From: VXYK01 sp965221585
GTDB taxonomy: Bacteria > Actinomycetota > Acidimicrobiia > Acidimicrobiales > Aldehydirespiratoraceae
Reading direction: 5' to 3'
DNA length: 64,000 nt
Assembly: GCA_965221585.1 (NCBI GenBank)
Contig: OZ244898.1
Coordinates: 2,356,001 to 2,420,000 of the forward strand
Positions 17,319 to 25,996 of the stretch are shown here, piece after piece (the first letter of the stretch is position 1; each line of letters starts with the position of its first letter). Below the pieces are notes generated by a model. That model was not told where the DNA came from. It did no database searches and saw nothing but the letters and a program-made list of their open reading frames with translations. The position numbers and the translations under genes are program-made.

Positions 17319-19145
17319 ATGCGCCTTGACGCCATCCACGGCCCGTTAGACCTTCAGGGCCGCAGCTTCGAGGAACTCGACGACCTCTGCGAGCAGATCC
17401 GCTCCGAGATCATCGCCGCGGTCAACGAACACAGCGGTCACCTGGGTTCCAACCTCGGCGCAGTGGAGCTGACGGTGGCGTTGCATCGGGTCTTCCGCTC
17501 ACCGCACGACGCGATCCTCTGGGACACCGGGCACCAGGCATACGTTCACAAGATGTTGACAGGACGACTCAAAGGGTTCGGTCAGCTTCGCAAGGAGGGT
17601 GGGCTCTCGGGATATCCGTCGCGAGCCGAGTCGGTGCACGACTGGATCGAGAACAGCCACGCGTCGACGGTGCTGTCGTACGCGCACGGCCTCGCCACTG
17701 CGTTCGATGCCAACGATGAGCGTCGGCGGGTGGTGGCTGTCATCGGCGACGGCGCCATGACCGGCGGCATGGCTTTCGAGGGTCTGAACAATCTGGGTCA
17801 CAGCGGGCACGATGTGGTGATCGTGTTGAACGACAACGGGCGCTCCTACGCCCCGACTGTCTCCCGTTTGAGCGAGAGCCTGGTCAAGATTCGCAGCAAC
17901 CCGATCTATATGCGTCGGCAGGCCAAGGTTGAGGAGATTGCCGAACGGATCCCCTGGGTGGGAGAGCAGATCAAGCGCGGCGTGAAGATGTCGAAGGCGG
18001 CCATCCGGGAGATGTGGGAGCCGCCCGCCTTCTTCGAGAACCTCGGGATCCGCTACATCGGTCCCTTCGACGGTCACGACATCGAGTCGCTCGAGGAGGC
18101 TCTGCACAACGCCGCAGAGTTCGACGGGCCGGTCCTGGTGCATGTACTGACCCAGAAGGGACGGGGCTACGGTCCAGCCGAGAACGACAACATCAAGAAC
18201 ATGCACGACATAGGGTCCGTGAAGGACGGGTCCTACACCGCAGCGTTCGCTGAGAGCCTGGTGAAGCTCGGTGACCAGCATCCCGAACTCGTGGCGATCA
18301 CCGCGGCGATGCCTGACTCCACTGGTCTGTTGCCTTTCCGGGACCGTTTTCCGGACCGCTGCTTCGACGTCGGAATCGCTGAGCAGCATGCTGTGACCGC
18401 CGCGACAGGCATGGCGATGGGTGGGCTCCGCCCCGTGGTGGCTGTCTATTCGACCTTTCTGAGCAGGGCTTTTGATCAGATCAATCTGGATGTCGGCCTG
18501 CATGGCCAACCCGTGATCTTCTGTGTCGACCGGGCGGGTGTCACGGGCCCTGACGGCGCATCGCATCACGGCCTGTTGGACATGGTGTTGTTCACGAAGG
18601 TTCCGGGAATGACGGTGCTGGCACCTTCGAGCTATCAGGAACTGCAGCAGATGATGGACGACGCCATGGATCTGACCGATGGTCCGGTGGCGATCCGTTG
18701 GTCGCGCGGCAAGGCCGCCCATGTGGCCGACCATGAGGTCGGCGCGGGACTCAATGCTCGCAAGACCCGCAGCGGCGACGGACGAGTCGCGCTGCTCGGT
18801 TTCGGTCAGATGCTCGGGGCGGTGACGGCGGCGGCCGACCTGCTCGCCGCCGAGGGGATCGAGGCGACCGTCTACGACCCGCGAGCGGTGGTGCCGCTCG
18901 ATCCTGCGATGATCGACGACATTGCCACCCACGATGTGGTGGTGACCGTTGAGGACGGGTTGCGTATAGGCGGTGCGGGCGCCGCGGTCCGCGACACCCT
19001 CGGAGACCGCGATACCGCTTGCCGCATCCGGGTGTTGGGTATTCCCGTCGAGTACGTCTCCCACGCCGACCCCGACACCATCCACTCCCGCTTCGGTCTC
19101 GACGCCCAAGGCATCGCCACCGAAGTCCGCGCCCTGCTCACCTGA
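17319..19145 (+). CDS. dxs: 1-deoxy-D-xylulose-5-phosphate synthase
   Basis: First enzyme of the MEP isoprenoid pathway: condenses pyruvate and glyceraldehyde-3-phosphate with thiamine diphosphate. 608 residues, near the usual length. Seen in order: WDTGHQAYVHKML, the thiamine-binding GDGAMTGGMAFEGLNN, FGHD-like IGPFDGHD, the central FDVGIAEQHAVT with the catalytic Glu, and the C-terminal transketolase domain. It supplies isoprenoid precursors for the undecaprenyl carrier that uppP recycles. No other MEP gene is in the window. A repeat tract follows the stop. Confidence 0.96.
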   Translation: MRLDAIHGPLDLQGRSFEELDDLCEQIRSEIIAAVNEHSGHLGSNLGAVELTVALHRVFRSPHDAILWDTGHQAYVHKMLTGRLKGFGQLRKEGGLSGYPSRAESVHDWIENSHASTVLSYAHGLATAFDANDERRRVVAVIGDGAMTGGMAFEGLNNLGHSGHDVVIVLNDNGRSYAPTVSRLSESLVKIRSNPIYMRRQAKVEEIAERIPWVGEQIKRGVKMSKAAIREMWEPPAFFENLGIRYIGPFDGHDIESLEEALHNAAEFDGPVLVHVLTQKGRGYGPAENDNIKNMHDIGSVKDGSYTAAFAESLVKLGDQHPELVAITAAMPDSTGLLPFRDRFPDRCFDVGIAEQHAVTAATGMAMGGLRPVVAVYSTFLSRAFDQINLDVGLHGQPVIFCVDRAGVTGPDGASHHGLLDMVLFTKVPGMTVLAPSSYQELQQMMDDAMDLTDGPVAIRWSRGKAAHVADHEVGAGLNARKTRSGDGRVALLGFGQMLGAVTAAADLLAAEGIEATVYDPRAVVPLDPAMIDDIATHDVVVTVEDGLRIGGAGAAVRDTLGDRDTACRIRVLGIPVEYVSHADPDTIHSRFGLDAQGIATEVRALLT

Positions 19146-19167
19146 CCCCCACGCCAAGCTCCCGCGG

Positions 19168-19354
19168 CTCCGGCTACGCCCGGCAACAACAGACCAACAC
19201 GCTCAAAGGGCTCCGGCCACGCCCGGCAACAAGCAACGCGCCCCGGCCACCCCCGGCACAAGCTCCCACGGCTCCGGCCACGCCCGGCAACAAGCAACGC
19301 GCCCCGGCCACCCCCGGCACAAGCTCCCACGGCTCCGGCTACGCCCGGCAACCA
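19168..19354 (+). repeat. dispersed repeat cluster with a 61-base tandem duplication
   Basis: Four copies of the CTCCGGCYACGCCCGGCAAC element begin at 19168, 19211, 19272 and 19333. The stretch 19211-19271 is repeated exactly as 19272-19332, a 61-base tandem unit, and the third unit is partial. The element is the one found after LivK copy 2 and, degenerate, after gatD. It fills the 210-base gap between the dxs and nfuA stops. Every frame is open on the minus strand but gives only repetitive Gly/Ala text, so it is not a gene. Whether it ends transcription is unclear. Confidence 0.85.
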
Positions 19355-19355
19355 A

Positions 19356-19997
19356 CTACGTGTAGTAGGGATTCTTGCCTTGGTCGTGGTCGGTGGTGTC
19401 GACGACCTCGGTGATCTCAGGGATGGCTTCAAGGATCGCTTTGGAGATCCCCTCGCGCAGGGTTGCGGCACTCATGGCGCACCCTTGGCATCCACCTCCC
19501 ATGGTCACGAAAGCCCGGTCACCCTCCACACCCACCAGTTCGGCGTAGCCGCCGTGGGAGGCGAGGGCGGGGTTGATTCGCTCTGCCAAGAGGGTGCGGA
19601 CCTTGTTCGCCGAGTCGCCGACCAACTCGAGTTGACCGAGGTCACCGAGCGGGTTGGGCCGATTCGGGTTGCGGATCACCAGACCGCCCTGACCAGCGTT
19701 CGTCGGAAGGTCGAGAGTGGCACCCACCAGAGCCGTCACGCTGAGCGCCGGAACGATCACCGTGAGCCCGTCCTTGGTGTGAGTGTGGTCATCCTGCGCC
19801 TTGTCGGCGATCGGTTCGAGCGACAGGTCGTAGGTGTAGTCGACGCCGCTGGCACCGGTCACCTCCACACGAAGCCCCAATGATTCCGCATCGTCTTCGT
19901 TGGAACGGATATCGAGAACCGTGGCGCGCGCCGCGTCAGTGACGATCAGGACCTCGCCCTGATTGGTTTCAGCATCCGCAAGTTCCGTTTCCGTCAT
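19356..19997 (-). CDS. nfuA: Fe-S cluster carrier NfuA
   Basis: 213 residues. The N-terminal half (about 15-110) is a degenerate A-type (HesB/IscA-like) domain lacking its usual cysteines; the C-terminal half (about 128-200) is a NifU domain with the CxxC motif GGGCQGCAMS, which holds a [4Fe-4S] cluster between two subunits. It delivers clusters to target enzymes; MoaA and IlvD-type enzymes are plausible clients (inferred). The ATG at 19997 is used because the longer frame to 20075 runs into the upstream ABC-F gene. It lies 55 bases after that gene on the same strand. Confidence 0.9.
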   Translation of the reverse strand: MTETELADAETNQGEVLIVTDAARATVLDIRSNEDDAESLGLRVEVTGASGVDYTYDLSLEPIADKAQDDHTHTKDGLTVIVPALSVTALVGATLDLPTNAGQGGLVIRNPNRPNPLGDLGQLELVGDSANKVRTLLAERINPALASHGGYAELVGVEGDRAFVTMGGGCQGCAMSAATLREGISKAILEAIPEITEVVDTTDHDQGKNPYYT

Positions 19998-20052
19998 AGC
20001 GCTCAGGGTACCGGGACGCAGAATGGATCGTGGCTGCGTGAACTCCTGGCGC

Positions 20053-21795
20053 TCAGCGCTGTTCGAGTTCGTCACTCAGCTTCAACCAGAGATCCTCTGC
20101 ACGGGCCTGTTCGTCGGAGCACTCAGCCAGTTCGGCACCCGTCTCAGAGAGTCTCTGGTGATCGGTACCCGCCTCCGCCAGTGCCGTTTCGAGTTGGTTC
20201 CTTCGGGTTTCGAGACGTTCCAGCTCCGTCTCGACCTGCTTCAGTTCGTGGCGGATCGTTGCGCCCGACCTGCGCCTGGCGGTTCCTGTGGCTCTTGCTC
20301 GGCGCTGCTGAGACGTTGTCGACCCGATCGCAGGGCGTTCGGAACGCCGGTCCGCGAGCCAGGCTTCGTAGCCTCCGGGCCAACGGCGCGCCTGGAAGTC
20401 GTCGATCACCAACACGTCGTCGGTGGCCCGGTCGAGAAATGCCCGGTCATGACTGACCACGATGAGCGCTCCGGGCCAGTCCTCAAGAAAGTCCTCGAGG
20501 GCGCGCAAAGTGTCGAGGTCGAGGTCGTTGGTGGGTTCGTCAAGCAACAGCACGTTCGGTTTGGCGGCCAGCGTGGCGATCAACTGAAGTCGCCGTTGCT
20601 CCCCTCCCGACAGCATCTTGATCGGCGACCGCTGACTGTCGGAATCGAACCAGAAACGTTCCAGCAGGGCCACATCCCACCAGTCGGGTTGCGCTCCCTC
20701 ACCTGCGACGAACTGAAGCACCGTGAGGTTCGGGTCGAGGCTTCGCGGTTGTTGGTCGTGCAGGCCGACGATTGCGGTGGGGCCGCTGACGACACGGCCG
20801 GACAGAGGCTCGCGTTGACGGGCAACCACCTCCAGGAGCGTGGATTTGCCTGATCCGTTGGCTCCGACGAGTCCGAGCCGTTCGCGGCGGCCCACCAGCA
20901 GGTCGAGGCCCGCAATCAGCGGGGGGTGACCCTCGAACCCGACCGTCACGTCGTGGAGTTCCACAACTTGGTCTCCGAGCCGCGGGGTCCCGCTGTGCAA
21001 CGACTCCAGGTCGAGATCGGCTCCGCGAAGATCCCTCTGAGCAGGACCACCGTCGATCAGGTCTCGGGCCTTGCGGACACGCGATCTGCTCTTGCGGGTT
21101 CGGGCTTTGGCCCCTCGACGGAGCCAAGCCAGTTCCCGTCGCGCCAGATTGCGTCTCGTGGACTCACGTGCTTCGGCCTGGGCTTGCTGGGCCGCTCTGC
21201 GCTCCAGGTAGGCGGTGTAACCGCAGTCGTGGACACGTGCGGAACCCTGATCAAGATCCAGGATTCTGTTCGCAACGGCGTCGAGCAGTCTGCGATCGTG
21301 GGTGACGATCACGAGACCTCCGCTGAAAGCGGCCAGTTGGGATTCGAGCCACTCAATGGCGTCGACGTCGAGGTGGTTGGTTGGTTCGTCGAGAACCAAC
21401 AGGTCGGCTTCGGCAACGAGCGTCCGGGCCAGTGCCACCCTCTTCATTTCTCCACCAGACAGCGTTTCGATGTCGCGTTCAGCCTTGTCGCCCATTCCGA
21501 GGCGTTGAAGAACGGCCTCTCCCCGCCATTGGCCGCCTACTGCGTCACGAACTGATCCCGACCGCAGTTCGGTCAACTGCTCGAGGGTCGCCACCGTCAC
21601 GCCCTGCTTCCGGCGGACCTCCCCCCGCTCGGGCATCCGCCGGCCCGCTATCACTGAGAGCAGCGTCGTCTTGCCCGCGCCGTTGATTCCGACCACGCCG
21701 AGCCGGTCCCCCGTTGAGACCGTGACTGAGACATCGGCAAAAAGCGGGCGCTCGGGTCTGGACATGCCGACACGGTCAGCGTCAACAAGGATCAC
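20053..21795 (-). CDS. ABC-F ATPase, Uup-like
   Basis: 580 residues, two ABC domains and no membrane segment. First domain: Walker A GINGAGKTT, signature LSGGEMKRV, VLDEPTNHLD. Second: GANGSGKST, LSGGEQRRL, LLDEPTNDLD. The linker between them (about residues 205-250) is Arg/Ala-rich and helical, and the C-terminal 75 residues are a charged coiled coil typical of Uup. ABC-F proteins act at the ribosome or, for Uup, also on branched DNA; they do not transport. Resistance-type members cannot be excluded from sequence alone. Confidence 0.88.
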   Translation of the reverse strand: MILVDADRVGMSRPERPLFADVSVTVSTGDRLGVVGINGAGKTTLLSVIAGRRMPERGEVRRKQGVTVATLEQLTELRSGSVRDAVGGQWRGEAVLQRLGMGDKAERDIETLSGGEMKRVALARTLVAEADLLVLDEPTNHLDVDAIEWLESQLAAFSGGLVIVTHDRRLLDAVANRILDLDQGSARVHDCGYTAYLERRAAQQAQAEARESTRRNLARRELAWLRRGAKARTRKSRSRVRKARDLIDGGPAQRDLRGADLDLESLHSGTPRLGDQVVELHDVTVGFEGHPPLIAGLDLLVGRRERLGLVGANGSGKSTLLEVVARQREPLSGRVVSGPTAIVGLHDQQPRSLDPNLTVLQFVAGEGAQPDWWDVALLERFWFDSDSQRSPIKMLSGGEQRRLQLIATLAAKPNVLLLDEPTNDLDLDTLRALEDFLEDWPGALIVVSHDRAFLDRATDDVLVIDDFQARRWPGGYEAWLADRRSERPAIGSTTSQQRRARATGTARRRSGATIRHELKQVETELERLETRRNQLETALAEAGTDHQRLSETGAELAECSDEQARAEDLWLKLSDELEQR

Positions 21796-21812
21796 GAGCG
21801 GAGACTACCGGA

Positions 21813-21880
21813 TCAGCCGCTGACGACTCGATGTTTCAGAGCGCGGTCAGCCGCGGGCGACTCGATGTTTCAGAGCGCGG
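21813..21880 (-). repeat. 34-base direct duplication across an ABC-2 permease stop codon
   Basis: 21813-21846 and 21847-21880 are two near-identical 34-base units; 23 bases (CGACTCGATGTTTCAGAGCG plus CGG) match exactly at 21824 and 21858. The second unit encodes the last residues of the ABC-2 permease (ALKHRVARG) and its stop; the first unit is an out-of-gene copy of the same stretch. It looks like a slippage duplication of the gene's 3' end. Confidence 0.8.
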
Positions 21881-22650
21881 AACGCCAGTGTCTGGCTGAC
21901 GAAGGCCACGGCCGCAATCGCAGCCAGGGCCTCCACCAGTGACTGGCCGTCCCACTCAAGGAACAGTGAACGCAGACCTTCCAACAGATAGGTCACAGGG
22001 TTGTATCTGGCGGCCTCACCGAGCCATCCGGTCATGGCGTCGATCGGGACGAACGACGAGGTGATGAATGCGAACGGGAAGAACAGCAGGAAAGAGGAGT
22101 TGACCGCGCCGGGATTGCCCGTCCGCAACGCTATGGCGTACGGCAGGCCGGTGTAGGCAACCCCCCACAGGGCACCCATCACAATGAACGCGATGACACC
22201 CAACGGCCCCGTCGGGAACCGGACACCGATGATGAAGCCGAAGACCAGCACCGGGATCACGAGCATGACGACCAGAACGAAGTCGGCGACGATATGACCG
22301 ATCAGCAGCGCCCGGCGAGACACCGGTGTGAGCATCAGACGGTCGAAGTACCCGTTCTGGATATCCAGCACCAACGCCGGCGCACGCGACACTCCCGTCA
22401 CCGCGAAGATGATGGCGACGGGCAACTGGAACGCCTTGTAGTCGATTTCGATGGAGGTGAAGTTGGCAACGTCCTGCAGCGAGCCGACGTTTATGACCAG
22501 GAAGAACAACGGGATCAGCAGTGCTGGTACCACCGCTTCAAGATCACGGGGCAGCTGTCGCACCGATCGGATGGCGATGCTGCCGACATCTCTCAAGAAA
22601 CCGGTTGGTCGCGCCACTATGTGCTGCTTCGGCGTGATTGTCGTGGTCAT
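21847..22650 (-). CDS. ABC-2 type transporter permease
   Basis: 267 residues with six membrane segments, of the DrrB kind. The conserved stretch around YFDRLMLTPVSRRALLIGH sits between segments 2 and 3. It forms an exporter with the ATPase encoded just upstream; the ATPase stop overlaps this start by 4 bases (ATGA). Substrates of such exporters range from drugs to lipids and glycans; nothing here decides it. Its last residues are duplicated after the stop. Confidence 0.88.
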   Translation of the reverse strand: MTTTITPKQHIVARPTGFLRDVGSIAIRSVRQLPRDLEAVVPALLIPLFFLVINVGSLQDVANFTSIEIDYKAFQLPVAIIFAVTGVSRAPALVLDIQNGYFDRLMLTPVSRRALLIGHIVADFVLVVMLVIPVLVFGFIIGVRFPTGPLGVIAFIVMGALWGVAYTGLPYAIALRTGNPGAVNSSFLLFFPFAFITSSFVPIDAMTGWLGEAARYNPVTYLLEGLRSLFLEWDGQSLVEALAAIAAVAFVSQTLAFRALKHRVARG

Positions 22651-23588
22651 TGATCGACTCCTTCCATGCGATGGCCTGTGATCTCCAAGAAAACGTCGTC
22701 GAGGGTCGGGGTTCGAAGCGCCAGTTCGGACACCGACACGCCGACTCGGTCGAAAGCAAGGGCGACGGGGCTGAGCGCACGGTTGCCGTCGCTGGTGTTG
22801 ATGATCAGCTCTTCGCCGTGGTGTTCAACGGAATCAAGGCCCTCGATGCCGACGAGCGCCGCCGCCGCCGCTTCGTGTCCTTCTTCAAGGCGGGCGATCA
22901 CCACATCGGTTCCGACCGTGCGCTTCAGTTCCGTGGGCGAGCCCTGTGCGACCAGCTTGCCGTGGTCGATGATCCCGATGCGGTTCGACAGCTCGTCGGC
23001 CTCCTCAAGGTATTGCGTGGTCAGGAACACGGTCATGCCGTGCTCCTGATTGAGGCGACGCACTTCCTCCCAGACACGCAACCGCCCTTGCGGGTCGAGC
23101 CCTGTCGTCGGCTCGTCGAGAAAGAGCACCGACGGGCTGTGCATCAATGATGCCGCCAGGTCGAGGCGCCGCTTCATTCCGCCCGAATAGGTCGAGACAA
23201 GCGCGGGCAATGCCCCGATGTCGAGGATCGGCGCGAGCTCTTCAATCCGCCGGCTGATTTCGCTTGAGCGCAATCCGAACAGGCGGCCCTGAGTCTGGAG
23301 GATCTCGAGCCCGGTCATACGATCGTCGAGCGCAGCTTCCTGCAGGGCCGCACCGATCGAGAACCTCAACTGCGCTGCTTGGGACACCACATCGAAGCCG
23401 GCCACCCGGGCGCGGCCGCTCGTAGGAAGCAGCAGCGTGCACAGCATCCGCACCAAAGTCGACTTGCCGGCACCGTTTGGGCCCAGGAACCCGTAGATCT
23501 CTCCCTCCGACACTTCCAGATCGATACCGTCGACTGCTCGCAGTTCACCGAAACAACGAACCAGCCCTTCCACCTGTATTGCGGTCAT
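22647..23588 (-). CDS. ABC exporter ATP-binding protein (DrrA-like)
   Basis: 313 residues. Walker A GPNGAGKST near residue 37, signature YSGGMKRRLDL near 140, Walker B VLFLDEPTTGLDPQGR near 160, then the DrrA-type C-terminal region to LDDVFLEITG. Pairs with the adjacent ABC-2 permease. Its start faces ferrochelatase across a 57-base gap holding an 8-base-arm inverted repeat. Confidence 0.9.
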   Translation of the reverse strand: MTAIQVEGLVRCFGELRAVDGIDLEVSEGEIYGFLGPNGAGKSTLVRMLCTLLLPTSGRARVAGFDVVSQAAQLRFSIGAALQEAALDDRMTGLEILQTQGRLFGLRSSEISRRIEELAPILDIGALPALVSTYSGGMKRRLDLAASLMHSPSVLFLDEPTTGLDPQGRLRVWEEVRRLNQEHGMTVFLTTQYLEEADELSNRIGIIDHGKLVAQGSPTELKRTVGTDVVIARLEEGHEAAAAALVGIEGLDSVEHHGEELIINTSDGNRALSPVALAFDRVGVSVSELALRTPTLDDVFLEITGHRMEGVDQ

Positions 23589-23596
23589 CCCCCGAC

Positions 23597-23637
23597 GCTA
23601 CCGCCCCTTCACTGGACGTGGCCGTGCCAGCGGTAGC
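23597..23637. promoter_or_regulatory. inverted repeat between ABC exporter and ferrochelatase genes
   Basis: GCTACCGC at 23597-23604 and GCGGTAGC at 23630-23637 are perfect 8-base arms with 25 bases between. They span most of the 57-base divergent gap, the right arm ending 8 bases before the hemH start. Either a shared operator or an RNA hairpin near the hemH start is possible. Confidence 0.4.
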
Positions 23638-23645
23638 CTCGCCCT

Positions 23646-24695
23646 GTGCCCAATGGCGAGGTGTCCATCAACGACGTGTCCAACAATGACGTGTCTGGCA
23701 TCGACGCGGTTCTGCTGGTCGGTTTCGGTGGTCCGGAAGGGCCCGACGACGTCGTGCCGTTTCTTGAGCGGGTTACCGCCGGTCGCAAGATCCCACCTGA
23801 GCGCCTTGCCGAGGTGGGTGCCCACTATCAGCACTTCGGCGGAGTCAGCCCGATCAACGATCAGTGCCGAGCGATTCGCCGCGAACTCCAGTCCGAGCTC
23901 GCCGCGGCTGGACATTCGTTGCCCGTCTATTGGGGAAACCGCAACTGGCACCCTCTGCTTGAAGAGACGATCGCGCAGATGGCCGCCGAAGGGGTCCACC
24001 ATGCGGTCGCCCTGGTGACATCCGCCTACAGTTCGTACTCGAGCTGTCGGCAGTACATCGAGGACATCGACCGCGCCAGAGCAGCAGCGGGAGCCGACGA
24101 TGTACGAATCGACAAGATCAGGCCCTACTTCGACCATCCCGGGTTTGTGGAACCCTTCATCGCCTCAACCCGACAAGCGCTCGACCGCCTGGGGATGACC
24201 GAGCCTCCCCCGCTGGTATTCACCGCTCATTCCATACCGATGGCGATGGCCGATTCATGCGACTACGAAACCCAGTTGCGGGCGACCATGGACCTTGTGG
24301 CTTCCGCGGCCTCGCCCGACAGTGTCCGCCATCTGGTCTGGCAGAGCCGATCGGGACCTCCTTCGGTGCCGTGGCTCGAGCCCGACATCAACGATCACCT
24401 CCGCCGGCTCGCGGCTCACCGGTTCCGAGCCGCGGTTGTGGTCCCGATCGGTTTCGTCTCAGACCACATGGAGGTGGTATGGGACCTGGATCACGAAGCT
24501 GCCGCAACCGCGGACGAACTTGGGATTCGAATTGAGCGTGCGACCACTCCGGGAACCGTGCCCGATCCCGATTTCATCGCCATGGCCTGCGAGTTGATCG
24601 AGGAACGATTGGGGCTTGCTCCTCGACGGGCCCTGAGTGAACTGCCGGCGCGTCCTTACGATTGCGCGCCCGGGTGCTGCGTGTTCAAGCGCTGA
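23646..24695 (+). CDS. hemH: ferrochelatase (coproporphyrin type, CpfC)
   Basis: Inserts Fe(II) into the porphyrin ring; in actinobacteria the substrate is coproporphyrin III and the enzyme is called CpfC. 349 residues from a GTG. Motifs: LLVGFGGPEGP, AYSSYSSCRQY, the catalytic TAHSIPM and PIGFVSDHMEVVWDLD. Cysteines at 134 (in SSCRQY) and 340, 344 and 345 (C-terminal CAPGCC) lie where mycobacterial ferrochelatase holds a [2Fe-2S] cluster. The first 20 residues carry a small repeat (VSIND, VSNND, VSGID). No other haem gene is near. Confidence 0.93.
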   Translation: MPNGEVSINDVSNNDVSGIDAVLLVGFGGPEGPDDVVPFLERVTAGRKIPPERLAEVGAHYQHFGGVSPINDQCRAIRRELQSELAAAGHSLPVYWGNRNWHPLLEETIAQMAAEGVHHAVALVTSAYSSYSSCRQYIEDIDRARAAAGADDVRIDKIRPYFDHPGFVEPFIASTRQALDRLGMTEPPPLVFTAHSIPMAMADSCDYETQLRATMDLVASAASPDSVRHLVWQSRSGPPSVPWLEPDINDHLRRLAAHRFRAAVVVPIGFVSDHMEVVWDLDHEAAATADELGIRIERATTPGTVPDPDFIAMACELIEERLGLAPRRALSELPARPYDCAPGCCVFKR

Positions 24696-24783
24696 GAATC
24701 ACCCACCAGCGACGCGCGGCATCCACCAGAGTTCATGAAACCTGTTTTATTCTTGCTTTGTCTCTGTCCATTCGATCTGTGAC

Positions 24784-24792
24784 TTATCCACA
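24784..24792 (+). promoter_or_regulatory. single consensus DnaA box
   Basis: TTATCCACA is an exact match to the strong E. coli-type DnaA box. It lies in a locally A+T-rich stretch upstream of a small gene and an orphan ParA. Only one copy was found here, so it is more likely a regulatory or titration site, or chance, than an origin. Confidence 0.4.
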
Positions 24793-24821
24793 GGCTCATG
24801 ACCCGTTGGAGGGCACCACCG

Positions 24822-25133
24822 GTGAATCACGTAATGATCGCTGCCGAAGCGCTGCGCTATCGCCTGAAACTGGTTCACGCCCCACTTGTGCAAGACGACG
24901 AGTGGAACGTCGAGGAGTTGGCTGTCGCTTCAGTCACGGCCGCCGACCCTCAGGTGGACGGCGCGATCCGCCGTATCGCTGAGTCCTGGATCAAGGCCGG
25001 TCTGGAGCCCACGCATCTGTGCGTCCCTTGGAACGGGCCGATGGTTGACGAACTGTTCGAGGACCGTCCCGACCTGGTCGACGCTCTCGACGACATTCTT
25101 CGGGGAGCGAACAGAGCCAGACGCGCTGCCTGA
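24822..25133 (+). CDS. conserved-looking small hypothetical protein
   Basis: 103 residues, not recognised. The GTG at 24822 is chosen because GGAGGG sits 8 bases before it; an in-frame ATG at 24798 lies upstream of that ribosome site. The protein is soluble and acidic-to-neutral with a helical N-terminus (AAEALRYRLKL), a TADPQ.DGAIRRIAESW region and a C-terminal DELFEDRPDLVDALDDIL helix. It precedes the ParA gene on the same strand by 74 bases. Coding is supported by codon use, the ribosome site and the position. Confidence 0.6.
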   Translation: MNHVMIAAEALRYRLKLVHAPLVQDDEWNVEELAVASVTAADPQVDGAIRRIAESWIKAGLEPTHLCVPWNGPMVDELFEDRPDLVDALDDILRGANRARRAA

Positions 25134-25207
25134 CGGGAAACGAGGCGCGGCGAGCGCATCTCCGCTCCGCCGTGGCCGTTGGCGGATCTGTTGACTACTT
25201 TGTCGGT

Positions 25208-25996
25208 GTGCAGGTCCTGACGCTGGTCAACCAGAAGGGTGGAGTTGGCAAGACCACCGTGGCATTGGGGTTGGCGGCGGTGGCCTGGACCCGGCAACTC
25301 GACTGTCTGGTGATCGACATCGATCCCCAGGGCAACGCCACAACCGGTCTGGGGGTGTGGAACCCACCTTTCAGCGTCGACCATGCCCTGGCTGAGGAGC
25401 GGCCCGGTTCGATCGCGAGCCTGAGGGCCACGTCGGGCTGGCCCTCCGAGAACGGTCGCCCCCCTTCGGTCGTACCCGCCACCCCGGTGCTCGCGGCCCG
25501 TGAACCGCAACTGATGACAGACCCCATTGGTGCCAACAGTCGTCTGTCAGTAGCGCTTGAGGGCATAGATCACGACCTGGTGATAATCGACTGCCCGCCA
25601 TCGTTGGGTCTACTCACGATCAATGGGCTGTTCGCGGCGGACCAGGCACTTATCGTCACCGAACCGGGGGCGTGGGCTTCCGATGGTGTCGATCAGATCC
25701 TCAGGACCGTGAATCGGATATCCTCGCGCCGAAGTGAGCCGCTCACCGTGGCGGGAGTGGTCGTCAACCGCATGGGTCGCACCAGAGACGCCCGCTATTG
25801 GGACGAACAACTCCGAGCAGACCATGGCTCCATGGTGCTGCCTGCGGTGCGGCTGCGTGCCGCTGTGACCGAAGCGGCCGCCAACTCCCTGCCGATCCAC
25901 GCCCTCGGGGCTCGGGCCGGTGCTCCCGAAGCCGCTGCGGAATTCGAGACTGTCTTCGATCTCATCGTCAACCGCGAGGTGTCAAATGGCGTATGA
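25208..25996 (+). CDS. orphan ParA-family ATPase
   Basis: 262 residues. Deviant Walker A NQKGGVGKTT at residues 8-17, then IDIDPQGNATTGLG and the switch IIDCPPSLGLL. ParA ATPases position DNA or protein cargo. No parB or parS-like gene follows; instead a small proline-rich membrane protein overlaps its end by 11 bases, so a membrane-tied cargo system is conceivable (inference). GTG 25208 gives the standard VQVLTLVNQKGG start, though no good ribosome site is seen; a GTG at 25172 is the alternative. Confidence 0.88.
   Translation: MQVLTLVNQKGGVGKTTVALGLAAVAWTRQLDCLVIDIDPQGNATTGLGVWNPPFSVDHALAEERPGSIASLRATSGWPSENGRPPSVVPATPVLAAREPQLMTDPIGANSRLSVALEGIDHDLVIIDCPPSLGLLTINGLFAADQALIVTEPGAWASDGVDQILRTVNRISSRRSEPLTVAGVVVNRMGRTRDARYWDEQLRADHGSMVLPAVRLRAAVTEAAANSLPIHALGARAGAPEAAAEFETVFDLIVNREVSNGV

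Noticed and set aside
19211..19332. CRISPR array
   Set aside because: The 61-base repeats are directly adjacent, with no unique spacers, and no cas genes are present.
24784..24792. Chromosome origin suggested by DnaA box and parA
   Set aside because: There is only one box, with no dnaA, dnaN, parB or box cluster nearby.
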